From Cyanobacteriota bacterium (GTDB lineage Bacteria; Cyanobacteriota; Cyanobacteriia; PCC-6307; Cyanobiaceae): 64,000 nt of DNA. Below, piece after piece: positions 9,081 through 17,989 of this stretch (positions are counted from its first letter, which is position 1; the number at the start of each line of letters is the position of its first letter). The stretch is taken from NCBI GenBank assembly GCA_026389335.1, contig JAPLIB010000153.1, forward strand, positions 21,316 to 85,315, given 5' to 3'. The notes beneath the pieces are model-generated. The model was not told the DNA's origin. It saw only the letters and a program-made list of their open reading frames with translations, and did not search any database. Made by a program: the position numbers and the translations under genes.

Positions 9081-9528
9081 GGCCTCAGAACAAGGGGCTC
9101 CATCGTTGGAGCAAGGATGGGCTCAGCTTGGCGGGCGGACTGGGCCGGCGCTTGATTCAGAGCCAGGTGCGGCCCTAAATCAGGCCGGCGGGGAGCTCGG
9201 CCCAGCCATCAGCCTGGGATTGGCTGGTGCCCCCGCCGTACCAGTGCGCCTCCCCGACCAGAGAAGGCAGGCTTCTGGAAGGGATCACGCCTCGCAGGAC
9301 GCTGGAGACCAAGGGTTTGGGAGCTGCCCCGCAGAGGACAGCGAAGGGATCCTGGTGGCGTGATTCGCTGCATTCAGCAGGGCCGCCATTGAGCCTGATC
9401 CCTGGGCCTCCCTGAGGCGAACCCGCGACTGAGCATGGTCCAGGCGCGCACCAGGCTGCCATGGTTCCCGGAGACAGTTCACCCACCCGCAACCGCTCGC
9501 GGCCGGATAGCAGTCCAGCAAGCTGACT
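9081..9528. other. 448-bp intergenic stretch with no recognisable gene
   Basis: It lies between the PerM-type gene start and the stop of a small secreted protein, both on the minus strand. Short frames exist on both strands but are low-complexity and lack family motifs. It should contain the promoter of the PerM-type gene. No RNA gene or repeat was seen. Confidence 0.4.
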
Positions 9529-9957
9529 TCAGTCCGAAAAGACGATCGGCGTGTTCAGGTCATCGCAGAAGTCGAACATAGCCGGCTCAGAAGTGGTGCC
9601 ATCGGCGAAGGTGGCCCGGATGCTCTGTTTGCAATCTTCGTTGTCGGTGGATTTGGCCCAGTCGATCCGAACCTTCTGCCCCGCCGCGATGCCCCCATCC
9701 AGATCGAACTGGCCCCAGCTGCCGCTCTTTTCCCTGGTTTCCAGACGGGTGATGGCAGAGCGGCTGGAGTTCTGGACGTAGAAATACCAGGTTGCCGCCT
9801 GGGCCGGGCCGCCGATCCAGGCAACCAGAGCGCTCAGAACAACAATCCGCCCAGCCGAGATAGGAGAGGACAACAGGGACAAGAGACGGAATCGGAAAAA
9901 CTGGTCGGATTCTATAACCCCCCAAGGCCGGCGCCAGGGACAATCAGTCTGTTTCAT
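9529..9957 (-). CDS. Small secreted protein of unknown function
   Basis: This 142-residue protein has an N-terminal hydrophobic signal (about residues 25-54, ending GGPAQAA). The mature domain begins TWYFYVQNSSRSAITRLE and contains WGQFDLDGGI, a segment with STDNEDC, and a C-terminal SEPAMFDFCDDLNTPIVF. Two cysteines in the mature part could form a disulfide. It resembles small secreted proteins found across cyanobacteria without assigned function. It is transcribed alone; purE lies about 210 bp further on the same strand. Confidence 0.65.
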   Translation of the reverse strand: MKQTDCPWRRPWGVIESDQFFRFRLLSLLSSPISAGRIVVLSALVAWIGGPAQAATWYFYVQNSSRSAITRLETREKSGSWGQFDLDGGIAAGQKVRIDWAKSTDNEDCKQSIRATFADGTTSEPAMFDFCDDLNTPIVFSD

Positions 9958-10168
9958 CTAGATTCTCAAACAGGAATTGAGAGCGGCTCCGTCTCCAGCT
10001 CTATTCAAGCCGCTATCAGATCGAGCCACCAGTGAATGGCGCTTGATCGTCTGATTGGCCCGGATCCTCTCTACAGAAATCCCTTCCTGGGCCTGAGTCG
10101 GGCCTGGGGCCTGGTTCAGCAGGGCATCGGAATCGGAGAGGCTGGTGGCCGTGGCCTTGGGGCAGCCT

Positions 10169-10786
10169 TCACATCTGGTCCAGGTAGGCGGCACTGCCGA
10201 GCTGCTGCAGGCGCTCGTCCTTGGCCACCACCTGATCGTGCAGTTCGGCCTGATAGCGGGCCAACTGGCCGGCCAGCCCATCGTCGGCGATGGCCAGGAT
10301 CCGCGCCGCCAGCAGGCCGGCATTGAGCCCATTGCCGATCGCCACCGTGGCAACAGGGATGCCACCCGGCATCTGCACAATCGAATGCAGCGAATCCACC
10401 CCCGACAGCGCCCGGCTCTGAACCGGCACGCCGATCACCGGCAAGGTGGTGAGCGCGGCCACCATGCCGGGCAGATGGGCGGCACCACCGGCGCCGGCAA
10501 TGATCACTTTCACCCCCCGGGCCGCTGCCGCCTCGGCGAAGGCCACCATCTCCAGCGGCGTGCGATGGGCCGAAAGCACCCGCACTTCACAAGCCACCCC
10601 GAACTGCTCCAGGATCAGCTGCGCCGGTGCCATGGTCGGCAGATCGGAATCACTGCCCATGATCACGGCCACCCGCGGGGCGCCGCAGGGGGGTGGGGCG
10701 AAGGCCTGGGTCGCAGGGCTGGCCGCTACGGCAGCCGTGGAGGACAAGGGGGAGGCCACGGCGGGCTGGGGCACTGGCGATGGCAT
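10169..10786 (-). CDS. purE: N5-carboxyaminoimidazole ribonucleotide mutase
   Basis: PurE converts N5-CAIR to CAIR in de novo purine synthesis. The GSDSD motif, [17 protein letters not shown] and the LLAARILA end are all present. With the ATG at 10786 the protein is 205 residues, about 35-40 longer at the N-terminus than typical PurE because of an Ala/Pro-rich leader. A further in-frame start at 10831 would overlap the divergent nagA start and seems less likely. nagA begins 28 bp away on the other strand, so the two share a very short divergent promoter region. Confidence 0.95.
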   Translation of the reverse strand: MPSPVPQPAVASPLSSTAAVAASPATQAFAPPPCGAPRVAVIMGSDSDLPTMAPAQLILEQFGVACEVRVLSAHRTPLEMVAFAEAAAARGVKVIIAGAGGAAHLPGMVAALTTLPVIGVPVQSRALSGVDSLHSIVQMPGGIPVATVAIGNGLNAGLLAARILAIADDGLAGQLARYQAELHDQVVAKDERLQQLGSAAYLDQM

Positions 10787-10814
10787 TCTCTCTGCCAGGC
10801 GTGACTGCAACTCG

Positions 10815-11981
10815 ATGCGCTGGCTCACCAACCTGCGCCTGCCCGACCACCGGGGCCATGGCCAGCAGCCCGAACGACACTGGCGCGTGGGTCTGGATGC
10901 TCAGGAGCGCATCGCCAGCATCCAGGTGCTCACTCCCGGCAGCCAGGCCGCCGGCGAAGACTGGGGCGGCGACTGGCTGTCGCCCGCCGGGGTGGACCTG
11001 CAGATCAACGGCGGCCTGGGGCTCGCCTTTCCGGAGTTGACGGCGGCGGATCTGCCCCGACTGGAGGAGCTGTTGGAGCTGCTCTGGCGCGATGGCGTCG
11101 AGGCGATCTGCCCGACCTTGGTCACCTGTGAAGTGGCGTCGCTGCGCCAGGCACTCACGGTGCTGGCGGCAGCGAGGCGCCGACATCGGCCAGGGCGCTG
11201 CCGCCTGCTGGGAGCCCATCTGGAGGGGCCATTCCTGGCAGCGGCCCGCCGCGGCGCCCACCCGAATCAGCATCTCTGCGAGCCAAGCCTGGCGGCCCTG
11301 GAGGCGCGCATCGGCGGCTTTCGCGGCGGCCCCGAGGCCGACATCGCTTTGGTGACATTGGCGCCGGAGCTGGCAGGCAGCGCCGCGGTGATCGCCGCCC
11401 TGCGGGCGATGGACGTGCTGGTGAGCCTGGGCCACAGCGCCGCCAGCGAGGTGGAAGCCCAGGCGGCCTTCGAGGCCGGCGTCGGCATGCTCACCCACGC
11501 CTTCAATGCCATGCCCGACATGCACCGCCGCGCCCCGGGACCCGTCGCCGCCGCGCTGCTGCGCCAGGATGTGGCCGTGGGCCTGATCGCCGATGGCGTG
11601 CACGTGGCCCCCACCATGGCGGTGCTGCTGCAACGCCTGGCCCCCGAGCAACTGGTGATCGTCAGCGATGCCCTCGCCCCCTACGGCCTGGCGGAAGGCC
11701 AGCATCGCTGGGATGAACGCATGCTCAGCGTGCGTGACGGCAGCTGCCGCCTGGACGATGGCACCCTGGCCGGGGTGACCTTGCCGCTGCTGGAGGGGGT
11801 GGTGCGACTGGCGCGCTGGAGCGACCAACCCGGGCAGGCGATTGCCGCCGCCACCCTGCGGCCCCGCAGCTTGATGGGTGGTAGCGCCGCTGCCGATAGG
11901 GCGCTGCTGGGGATGGCGCTGGCAGACACCCTGCGCTGGCAGGGAAGCGCCGCAGACCTGCGCTGGCGGCGGCCGACCTGA
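10815..11981 (+). CDS. nagA: N-acetylglucosamine-6-phosphate deacetylase
   Basis: This 388-residue amidohydrolase removes acetyl from GlcNAc-6-phosphate in amino-sugar recycling. Visible motifs in order: [52 protein letters not shown] and [10 protein letters not shown]. These cover metal and substrate residues of the family, including the Glu of HLEGPF and the His of GHS and THAF. The ATG at 10815 was chosen because it starts just before the conserved N-terminal beta-sandwich; frames upstream run through purE antisense. Divergent from purE. Confidence 0.9.
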   Translation: MRWLTNLRLPDHRGHGQQPERHWRVGLDAQERIASIQVLTPGSQAAGEDWGGDWLSPAGVDLQINGGLGLAFPELTAADLPRLEELLELLWRDGVEAICPTLVTCEVASLRQALTVLAAARRRHRPGRCRLLGAHLEGPFLAAARRGAHPNQHLCEPSLAALEARIGGFRGGPEADIALVTLAPELAGSAAVIAALRAMDVLVSLGHSAASEVEAQAAFEAGVGMLTHAFNAMPDMHRRAPGPVAAALLRQDVAVGLIADGVHVAPTMAVLLQRLAPEQLVIVSDALAPYGLAEGQHRWDERMLSVRDGSCRLDDGTLAGVTLPLLEGVVRLARWSDQPGQAIAAATLRPRSLMGGSAAADRALLGMALADTLRWQGSAADLRWRRPT

Positions 11982-12387
11982 GCCCGCTGCCGGCTGGGCA
12001 AGGTTGATCCCCCTGGGCACAAGATCGCTGTCATCCGGCTCTTCCAGCAAGCTCGGCAGCGGACAAGGTCTTCACCAGCGATCAAGCCAGGGCGTCGTTG
12101 CCCAGCGGAAACGGCCCCAGGCCCTGATCGGGATGTGGACCCGGACCTGGAAACATGGCGTCGTGCGAAAAAGCCGCTGACAATTCGGGCGCTATCTCCA
12201 GCTCGTCGCGATTCAACGGCCTCAGATGATCGACCAATGCGACGGGATGGCCCCACTGAATACAGTGCTCGCCACTCTCACGCAGTGATTCGCCGGCAAG
12301 GGAACAACCAGCGCCAATCGAGCCGCTCCTGGCTCCTGGCAGGGGTCACTGCCTAGGATCCGCCCCACCAGTGCGTGCCCCAGTCCG
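11982..12387. other. 406-bp intergenic stretch upstream of chlM
   Basis: No gene was recognised. Close to chlM there is a short imperfect hairpin around 12335-12357 (ggcag, six-base loop, ctgcc) that could sit in the chlM leader, but it is too short to call as a regulator. The rest has no notable structure. Confidence 0.4.
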
Positions 12388-13155
12388 ATGTCCCCCGACC
12401 TCCAGGAGACTCAGCCCGGCCCGACCAGCGCCAGCACCGCTGGCCCTCAGACGCCGGCGGGGATTGGCAAGCAGGCCGAGAAGGCTGAAGTGCAGGCCTA
12501 TTTCGAGAGCACCGGCTTCGAGCGCTGGAATCGCATCTACAGCGACAGCGATGAGGTGAACAAGGTTCAGCGCAACATCCGCATCGGCCACCAGAAAACC
12601 GTCGATGAGGTGCTGCGCTGGCTGCAGGAGCAGGGCAACCTGGCAGGCCGCAGCTTCTGCGATGCCGGCTGCGGCGTCGGCAGCCTCAGCCTGCCGCTGG
12701 CCCAGCTGGGGGCGGGCTCGGTGGCCGCCAGCGATCTGTCGGCGGCGATGGTGACCGAGGCGGCCCGGCGGGCGGGAGAAGCCGGCCTCAGCGGCGAGCG
12801 CCTCAGCTTCAGTACCTCGGACCTCGAAAGCCTGCAGGGGCGCTACGACACGGTGGTCTGCCTGGATGTGTTCATCCACTACCCCCAGGCGGCCGCAGAA
12901 GAGATGGTCGCTCACCTCGCCGCCATGGCCGAGACCCACCTGCTGGTCAGTTTTGCGCCTTACACTCCGTTGCTGGCCCTGCTCAAGGGCATCGGCCAGC
13001 TGTTCCCTGGCCCCAGCAAAACCACCCGCGCCTACACCCTGCGCGAAGACGGCATTGTGGCGGCAGCGGCGGCGGCCGGCTTCCGGCCCGTGCGCCGCAG
13101 CCTCAACCAGGCGCCCTTCTATTTCTCACGGCTGATCGCCTTTGAACGGGGCTGA
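12388..13155 (+). CDS. chlM: Magnesium-protoporphyrin IX methyltransferase
   Basis: ChlM transfers a methyl group from SAM to Mg-protoporphyrin IX, a committed step of chlorophyll synthesis. At 255 residues it has the ChlM-specific N-terminal segment YFESTGFERWNRIY followed by QRNIRIGHQKTVDEVL. SAM motif I is FCDAGCGVGSLSLPLAQLGA, and VCLDVFIHYPQ lies further on. An Ala/Thr-rich leader of about 35 residues precedes the conserved part. A GIDE-domain membrane protein starts 1 nt after its stop, so the two are almost certainly cotranscribed. Confidence 0.95.
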   Translation: MSPDLQETQPGPTSASTAGPQTPAGIGKQAEKAEVQAYFESTGFERWNRIYSDSDEVNKVQRNIRIGHQKTVDEVLRWLQEQGNLAGRSFCDAGCGVGSLSLPLAQLGAGSVAASDLSAAMVTEAARRAGEAGLSGERLSFSTSDLESLQGRYDTVVCLDVFIHYPQAAAEEMVAHLAAMAETHLLVSFAPYTPLLALLKGIGQLFPGPSKTTRAYTLREDGIVAAAAAAGFRPVRRSLNQAPFYFSRLIAFERG

Positions 13156-13156
13156 G

Positions 13157-13918
13157 ATGGAGGCCTCACTCCTCCTGATCCCCGCAGTGCTGGGCTGCGG
13201 TGCCATGGCCACAGGCCTGGCCCGCCGACATCAGGCTCGCAAACTGGCCCATCTGCTGGATGCCCGCTCATCCAGCGTTACCGAACTGCTTGACCTCCAG
13301 GCCACGGTGGCCGAGCAGATGGGTGAGGGCTCCTTTCAAGAGCAGGTGAAACTCTCGGGGGAGATCGTCTGCACAGAACCGCTCACGGCCCCATGGAGCG
13401 GCGAACCCTGCGTGGCATTCATCAACACAACCACCTGCCTGATGGAGGTGCGCACGGAAACCACCCGCACCGACAGTGACGGCAACAGCCGCATCGAGGT
13501 GAGCTGGGAGCGCCGGGAGGAAACCCTCGACAAGCTGGAACGCCGGCAAGGGTTTGAGCTGCGCCACGGCTGCCAGACCCTGCCGCTCAAGCCCGATGAC
13601 GCCGAACTGGAACTGGAAACCGTATTCACGGAAGTGGAACCACCCACCCGCCGCGACACGGCCGACACCCGCCAACTGGGCATCCGCCGCGAAGAGGCGA
13701 TCCTGCGCGCCAGCGGCATGGCCTTCGTGGTGGGGGAGTGCAGTGATGCCAGTGGGAGCCTGCTTCTACAAGCACCACAGACAGGGGGCTTGTTTGTGGT
13801 GCGCCGCGGCAATGAAGAAACATTCAGCCGTGCCATTCGCCGCTGGCGGCGCATCTGGATGGTGAGCACCTGGGTGTTACTTGGGATAGCCGCAATCCTG
13901 CTGCTGGCAAGCCTCTAG
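13157..13918 (+). CDS. GIDE-domain membrane protein
   Basis: This 253-residue protein has an N-terminal membrane segment (residues about 4-20) and a C-terminal one (about 232-252). Between them lies a soluble domain that I assign to the GIDE family (the non-RING part of MULAN/MAPL-type proteins), based on GEPCVAFINT, the charged ETTRTD segment, a stretch around EETLDKLER, and GIRREEAILRAS.AFVVGE. It lacks a RING finger, so ubiquitin ligase activity is not implied. The ATG at 13157 follows the chlM stop by one base. Function in cyanobacteria is unknown; the context suggests a link to membranes or chlorophyll synthesis. Confidence 0.65.
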   Translation: MEASLLLIPAVLGCGAMATGLARRHQARKLAHLLDARSSSVTELLDLQATVAEQMGEGSFQEQVKLSGEIVCTEPLTAPWSGEPCVAFINTTTCLMEVRTETTRTDSDGNSRIEVSWERREETLDKLERRQGFELRHGCQTLPLKPDDAELELETVFTEVEPPTRRDTADTRQLGIRREEAILRASGMAFVVGECSDASGSLLLQAPQTGGLFVVRRGNEETFSRAIRRWRRIWMVSTWVLLGIAAILLLASL

Positions 13919-13939
13919 ACCCAGCCAATGCCGCCGCCT

Positions 13940-14779
13940 TCATCGCTGCCATTCCCCCTGCTCCGCGAGCAAGATTGTTACGGACCGACTCACCTCAAGC
14001 CGGCCATCTTCCCAGACCATGTAAAGATAGGCACCATGACGAAACTCATAGCCAAGAAAGCGGCAGGGCGTAACACCATCAGCACAGGTCACATGGAGCG
14101 TTTTCCCCATGAGACGCAGCGATGCGCCGCTTTGCCGATCAACCCCCAGATAACTCACACGGTCACACACCACAGCACCCTCAGGGCAACGGCGGTTCAC
14201 AACCACACGAAAGCTAGGTGTGAGCAGCACTTCTCCCTCCGAATCAAGTAATTGATCCAACAGGGGCTGCAAGCTCCAGCTACTACCAGATTTACGATCA
14301 CCGCCATAAACGATGTCACTGATCAGCCAAGTATTAGCCCATCTTCGCAACACAAGATTGACAATTTGATTGGATACCCGCTGAGGGCCCAAGCCTGCCC
14401 GAACAGCCACCTGAGCTTTCAAGCGACCATCCACCTCCAATCGGCATCGCTGGAGTTGATAACCGTAGGAGCTCACCTGGACCCCATTAAAAGGACCGAA
14501 ATCGAGGGAGGCCTTGCCGGCCCGTGCCATGTTGAAAGCCGCCTGCAGATCAACATAGAAAGCTTGCACAAACAGCTGCTGCTGCTGCTGCAAATGATCA
14601 CGATAGGCATCACCTGCATGGAGATACCAGTCATAAAGCCGAGTCACGGTGCGGGCTGCCTCAGCAGGGCATCCCGGTGCCGCATGCGCCGCAGCAGCAC
14701 CCCCACCCCCACCCGGAGCGCAAACCCCAACCATCAACCCCACAGAGATTGAAGCCAAACGGGGAACGAGGAGTCGCAT
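13940..14779 (-). CDS. Secreted protein, possibly DUF3828-like
   Basis: This 279-residue protein has an N-terminal signal peptide (residues about 1-35, Gly/Ala-rich). The mature domain begins with RTVTRLYDWYLHAGDAYRDH and has five consecutive Gln encoded by CTG-type triplets on the plus strand. The N-terminal half resembles DUF3828-type secreted domains with an aromatic YDWYL core. The C-terminal half is beta-rich with four Cys (RRCPEGAVVCD and CADGVTPC). It converges with the GIDE gene, 21 bp apart. The ATG at 14779 precedes the signal peptide. The family call is tentative. Confidence 0.5.
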   Translation of the reverse strand: MRLLVPRLASISVGLMVGVCAPGGGGGAAAAHAAPGCPAEAARTVTRLYDWYLHAGDAYRDHLQQQQQLFVQAFYVDLQAAFNMARAGKASLDFGPFNGVQVSSYGYQLQRCRLEVDGRLKAQVAVRAGLGPQRVSNQIVNLVLRRWANTWLISDIVYGGDRKSGSSWSLQPLLDQLLDSEGEVLLTPSFRVVVNRRCPEGAVVCDRVSYLGVDRQSGASLRLMGKTLHVTCADGVTPCRFLGYEFRHGAYLYMVWEDGRLEVSRSVTILLAEQGEWQR

Positions 14780-14985
14780 CAAACACAGACCGCTATCGGC
14801 GTAGCTTCATCGATCCACCGAGGAGTTGCACGCACCCAATCAGCCAACTGCACCCACCCCAAGCGGGCGGCCATCACTGCCGCGCCAGGCACCGGCCCAC
14901 CAGACCCAGACACAACGTTTTGCAAAGAGCCGAAGGAGCAAGTCGCCCCGTGTACCATGAGATCCAAGCCAACAGTCCCCTAAAA

Positions 14986-15351
14986 ATGCTCCACCCAAGG
15001 AAGATCAGAACCGGAGCACTTAGGGCTGCAACTCTCAGCAAAGAACTGCGGCATGTCTTACTGGCCGCAACCGGCTGCCTAGGCCTAGCCCTCACCCCGA
15101 CAGCGGCGCTCGCCTGGGAACCGGGCGACGACTGGAGGGATAGCCAATGCCGCACCAACCGCGATGTAAGCGGAAATCCCGTAGAGGTGTGCCAGGGGAT
15201 CTATGACGGCAACAAGATATACCTTGGCGTTTACTGGAACGACAACTCGGAAGTTGTCGGCCCCTGCTCCCCTCAAGATCCAGCACCAATAGAGTTCAAA
15301 GGCATGTCCAAATCTGACGCAAAGACCTGGGTCAAAACATATTGCCCTTAA
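14986..15351 (+). CDS. Small secreted protein of unknown function
   Basis: This 121-residue protein has a signal peptide ending at about residue 43 (LLAATGCLGLALTPTAALAW). The mature part is about 78 residues with four Cys (SQCRTN, EVCQGIY, GPCSPQ and a terminal TYCP), which suggests two disulfides. I do not recognise the family. The ATG at 14986 gives a normal signal peptide; upstream in-frame sequence is low-complexity. It is divergent from the neighbouring secreted protein with about 200 bp between. Confidence 0.5.
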   Translation: MLHPRKIRTGALRAATLSKELRHVLLAATGCLGLALTPTAALAWEPGDDWRDSQCRTNRDVSGNPVEVCQGIYDGNKIYLGVYWNDNSEVVGPCSPQDPAPIEFKGMSKSDAKTWVKTYCP

Positions 15352-15490
15352 ACAATCATTTCGCCAGCATCGGCAGACACGAGGCCCGAGGGGTAGCGGC
15401 AACGGTGCTGTGTGAATACGGATTGAATAAGGGCCGCCACTGGCAGTCGCCACCTCCACCGAGCAAGCCCCAGAGCGGCGTTCCAGCAGC

Positions 15491-15513
15491 GCCGTGATGT
15501 CATGTATCACGGC
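15491..15513. promoter_or_regulatory. Perfect 8-bp inverted repeat around the methylase start codon
   Basis: The arms gccgtgat (15491-15498) and atcacggc (15506-15513) are perfect reverse complements around a 7-base loop that contains the ATG at 15502. In RNA this hairpin would occlude that start; in DNA it could be an operator for autoregulation. It may also indicate that translation begins further downstream. Confidence 0.45.
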
Positions 15514-16665
15514 TCAAACCACAGGACCGTTGCGATCAGCGCTGGAAGAACTGGTACAATTGATTCGATCGAAACAGATTTCTGGGTGATCAAATATCTC
15601 GGCTCAAAGCGCACAATCCTGCCGAGACTAATGGTAGCGATACGTAGCTTACAAGGCGTAAATTCCGTGCTGGATGCGTTTTCTGGAACCTCAAGAGTGG
15701 GCTATGAGCTAAAAAAGAGCGGCTATCAGGTGTTCAGCAACGACATCAACACCTATGCCCATACCCTGGCCCAGTGCCATGTGGAAGCGGAAGCCAACTC
15801 CACCCTGACAACAGCCACCCAATTAATTAAAGAGCTCAATCAACTATCAGGCAAACATGGCTATATCACCGAAACCTACTGCATCAACAGTCGATTCTTT
15901 CAACCTCAAAATGGCGAAAGAATCGATGCGATCCGCGATAAGATCGAGTCTTGGCAGCTTTCACCAACCCTGAAGGCCATCTGTCTCACAGCGTTGATCG
16001 AAGCGGCCGATCGAGTTGATTCCACCACCGGGATGCAGATGGCCTACCTGAAGCAATGGGCCAAACGCTCCTACAACCCCCTGCAGCTGAGACTGCCGGC
16101 AATGCTTAACGCCGCAGCCAATCACCCCTGCCAGTCCTATCAACTGGATGCCCTCGCCGCGGCCGATACCATCCCGGCGGACTGCGCCTATCTTGATCCA
16201 CCTTACAACCAACACTCCTATTTGGGAAACTATCACATCTGGGAAAGCATCGTCCGCTGGGACCAACCAGAAGTGTATGGCATCGCCTGCAAGCGCATCG
16301 ACTGCAAACAGAATAAAAGTGATTTCAACAGCAAGCCAAAGGCACTACCCACCTTCACAGATCTGATCAGCAGATTACGCACACCCAACCTGATCGTCTC
16401 GTTTAGCAATGAGGGCTTCATTGATCGCAGTTCCATGGAGAAGCTGCTGAGCGAGAAGGGCCATCTGCAGACGATCGAGCTGGATTACAAACGCTATGTG
16501 GGAGCCCAGATCGGTATCCATAACCCGGAAGGGGATCGCACTGGGGTCGTCAGCCATCTGAAGAACAAGGAATTCATCTACATCGTTTCTGCCAAGCCCC
16601 TCAGCCCTGGCCGCCTCGACGAGCTCCAGCACCGGGCTGGTGAGCCCTTGGGTACACGGCTGTGA
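15502..16665 (+). CDS. D12-class adenine-specific DNA methyltransferase
   Basis: This 387-residue enzyme is predicted to methylate adenine N6 in DNA. It shows the class order: KYLGSKRTILPRL (target-binding start), SAM motif VLDAFSGTSRVGYELK, FSNDIN, and the catalytic DPPYNQHSY. SFSNEGFI follows further on. No restriction endonuclease is adjacent, so it looks like an orphan. It is more AT-rich than neighbouring genes, consistent with acquisition. The start is uncertain: ATG at 15502 lies inside an inverted repeat, and an in-frame GTG at 15586 immediately precedes IKYLGSK, which would fit the family better. Confidence 0.85.
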   Translation: MYHGSNHRTVAISAGRTGTIDSIETDFWVIKYLGSKRTILPRLMVAIRSLQGVNSVLDAFSGTSRVGYELKKSGYQVFSNDINTYAHTLAQCHVEAEANSTLTTATQLIKELNQLSGKHGYITETYCINSRFFQPQNGERIDAIRDKIESWQLSPTLKAICLTALIEAADRVDSTTGMQMAYLKQWAKRSYNPLQLRLPAMLNAAANHPCQSYQLDALAAADTIPADCAYLDPPYNQHSYLGNYHIWESIVRWDQPEVYGIACKRIDCKQNKSDFNSKPKALPTFTDLISRLRTPNLIVSFSNEGFIDRSSMEKLLSEKGHLQTIELDYKRYVGAQIGIHNPEGDRTGVVSHLKNKEFIYIVSAKPLSPGRLDELQHRAGEPLGTRL

Positions 16666-16728
16666 TTACGGAGCGGCCTGCCACCATCTCCTGCTGATAC
16701 CGCCAGCCGGTGGCCAGAGTCGTCACTC

Positions 16729-17082
16729 TCAGCGCTCAAACCGAAAAGAAAACAACAGCAGACCAAAAACCGCGCCAATCGCCAAGCCAACGACACCCGC
16801 CGCCAGGAAAGCCAGCGCGGCGATCAGCAGCGCAATCACCAGCTGCAGAATCCGGACAGTCCGATTGATCCTGCGCGCTTGTTCGCGTCGCAGCAGCTGA
16901 CGCCGACGCCGCTCGAACACCTGATAATCGTCGCTCGCGGCACCTTCTGCGGATGGCTGACCAGAACGACCAGCCCGCTCCTGGCGCGACGGCGGCTCCG
17001 GGGGCCTGTTGAAGTCCGGGATCCACCAGCGGGGCACGTCAGTCCCGTATTTGAGTCTGCGATTGCGCTCGTCTGCCGTCAT
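16729..17082 (-). CDS. Small protein with two C-terminal membrane segments, unknown function
   Basis: This 117-residue protein starts MTADERNRRLKYGTDVP and has a Pro-rich region (WWIPDFNRPPEPP), a basic helix (FERRRRQLLRREQARRIN) and then about 35 hydrophobic residues forming one or two membrane helices near the C-terminus. I chose the ATG at 17082; a longer form from 17115 would add 11 poorly supported residues. It converges with the methylase gene. I do not recognise the family. Confidence 0.55.
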   Translation of the reverse strand: MTADERNRRLKYGTDVPRWWIPDFNRPPEPPSRQERAGRSGQPSAEGAASDDYQVFERRRRQLLRREQARRINRTVRILQLVIALLIAALAFLAAGVVGLAIGAVFGLLLFSFRFER

Positions 17083-17209
17083 GAACCACAACTCCCTGGC
17101 TGCTGGCAGGGCCATGGCCTCAAGATAAAGGCGCGCTGGCGACTTGAGGCAGCAGCAACGATCGGCGCCAGCCAGCCGGGCTCAGATCCGCTGATCAACA
17201 GTGCCCCCT

Positions 17210-17989
17210 TCACGGCCGCCCCTGGCGGAACGGCGAGGCCAGCGCCAGCAGGGCCGCGCTGACCAGCAGCACCAGGCTGGAGAGCACCTGGATCTGGGGC
17301 GAGATCTCCCGCTGGAAAGCCCCGGCCAGATAGAGGGGCAGGGTGACGATTTCGCCGGCCGTGAAGCTGCTGACCACGTAATCGTCGAAGGACAGGGAGA
17401 AGGAGAGCAGGGCGGCCGCCAGCAGCCCCGGCACCAGCAACGGCAAGGTGACGCGGCAGAAAGCCTGCAGCGGCGGCGCCCCCAGATCCTGGGCCGCCAG
17501 CTCCAGGGTGGAATCGAAACCCGCCAGCCGGGCCTTGAGGGTGAGCGCCGCATAGCTCAGGCAGAACAGGCTGTGGGAGAGCAGCAAGGTGAGCGGTCCG
17601 CGCGGCAGATCGACGCCCACGAACAGGTTGAGCAGGGCGGTGGCCAACACGATCTCCGGGTTGGTGAGCGGCAGCGCCAACAACAGCTCGATCGAGCGGC
17701 GGCCCCGGAAGCGGGCGCGCTCGAGGGCCAGCGCCATCAGGCCCCCCAGCAGCACCGCCAGCAGCGTCGCGGCCAGGGCCAGGCCAAGGCTGGTGAGAAA
17801 GGCCTCGCTGAGGGCGGCATCGCGCAGCGGCTGGCGCCAGTTCTCCAGGGTGAAGCCCTGCCACACCAGGTTGAAGCGGCCCCGCGGCGCATTGAAGCTG
17901 AACAGCACCATGACGACCACCGGTGCGTACAGCAGCCCGAAGGCCAGGGCACTTGCCAGTCCCAGCAGCACGCTCCCGATCCGGTTCAT
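17210..17989 (-). CDS. potC: Polyamine-type ABC transporter permease
   Basis: This 259-residue inner-membrane permease has six predicted membrane segments. It starts with the PotC-like VVVMVLFSFNAPRGRFNLVWQ, and the EAA loop (AAQDLGAPPLQAFCRVTLP) that contacts the ATPase sits near residue 175. Its ATG overlaps the stop of potB (ATGA), indicating translational coupling. Fourth gene in the leftward potA-potD-potB-potC order. The family transports putrescine or spermidine; relatives carry iron or thiamine, so the substrate is inferred. Confidence 0.85.
   Translation of the reverse strand: MNRIGSVLLGLASALAFGLLYAPVVVMVLFSFNAPRGRFNLVWQGFTLENWRQPLRDAALSEAFLTSLGLALAATLLAVLLGGLMALALERARFRGRRSIELLLALPLTNPEIVLATALLNLFVGVDLPRGPLTLLLSHSLFCLSYAALTLKARLAGFDSTLELAAQDLGAPPLQAFCRVTLPLLVPGLLAAALLSFSLSFDDYVVSSFTAGEIVTLPLYLAGAFQREISPQIQVLSSLVLLVSAALLALASPFRQGRP

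Noticed and set aside
10446..10814. Upstream extension of nagA by 123 codons
   Set aside because: It lies antisense in purE and lacks family sequence; the ATG at 10815 starts the conserved region.
15085..15510. Minus-strand frame of 141 codons overlapping the small secreted protein and the methylase start
   Set aside because: Mostly antisense to the secreted protein; no motif and Cys/Arg-rich shadow-like composition.
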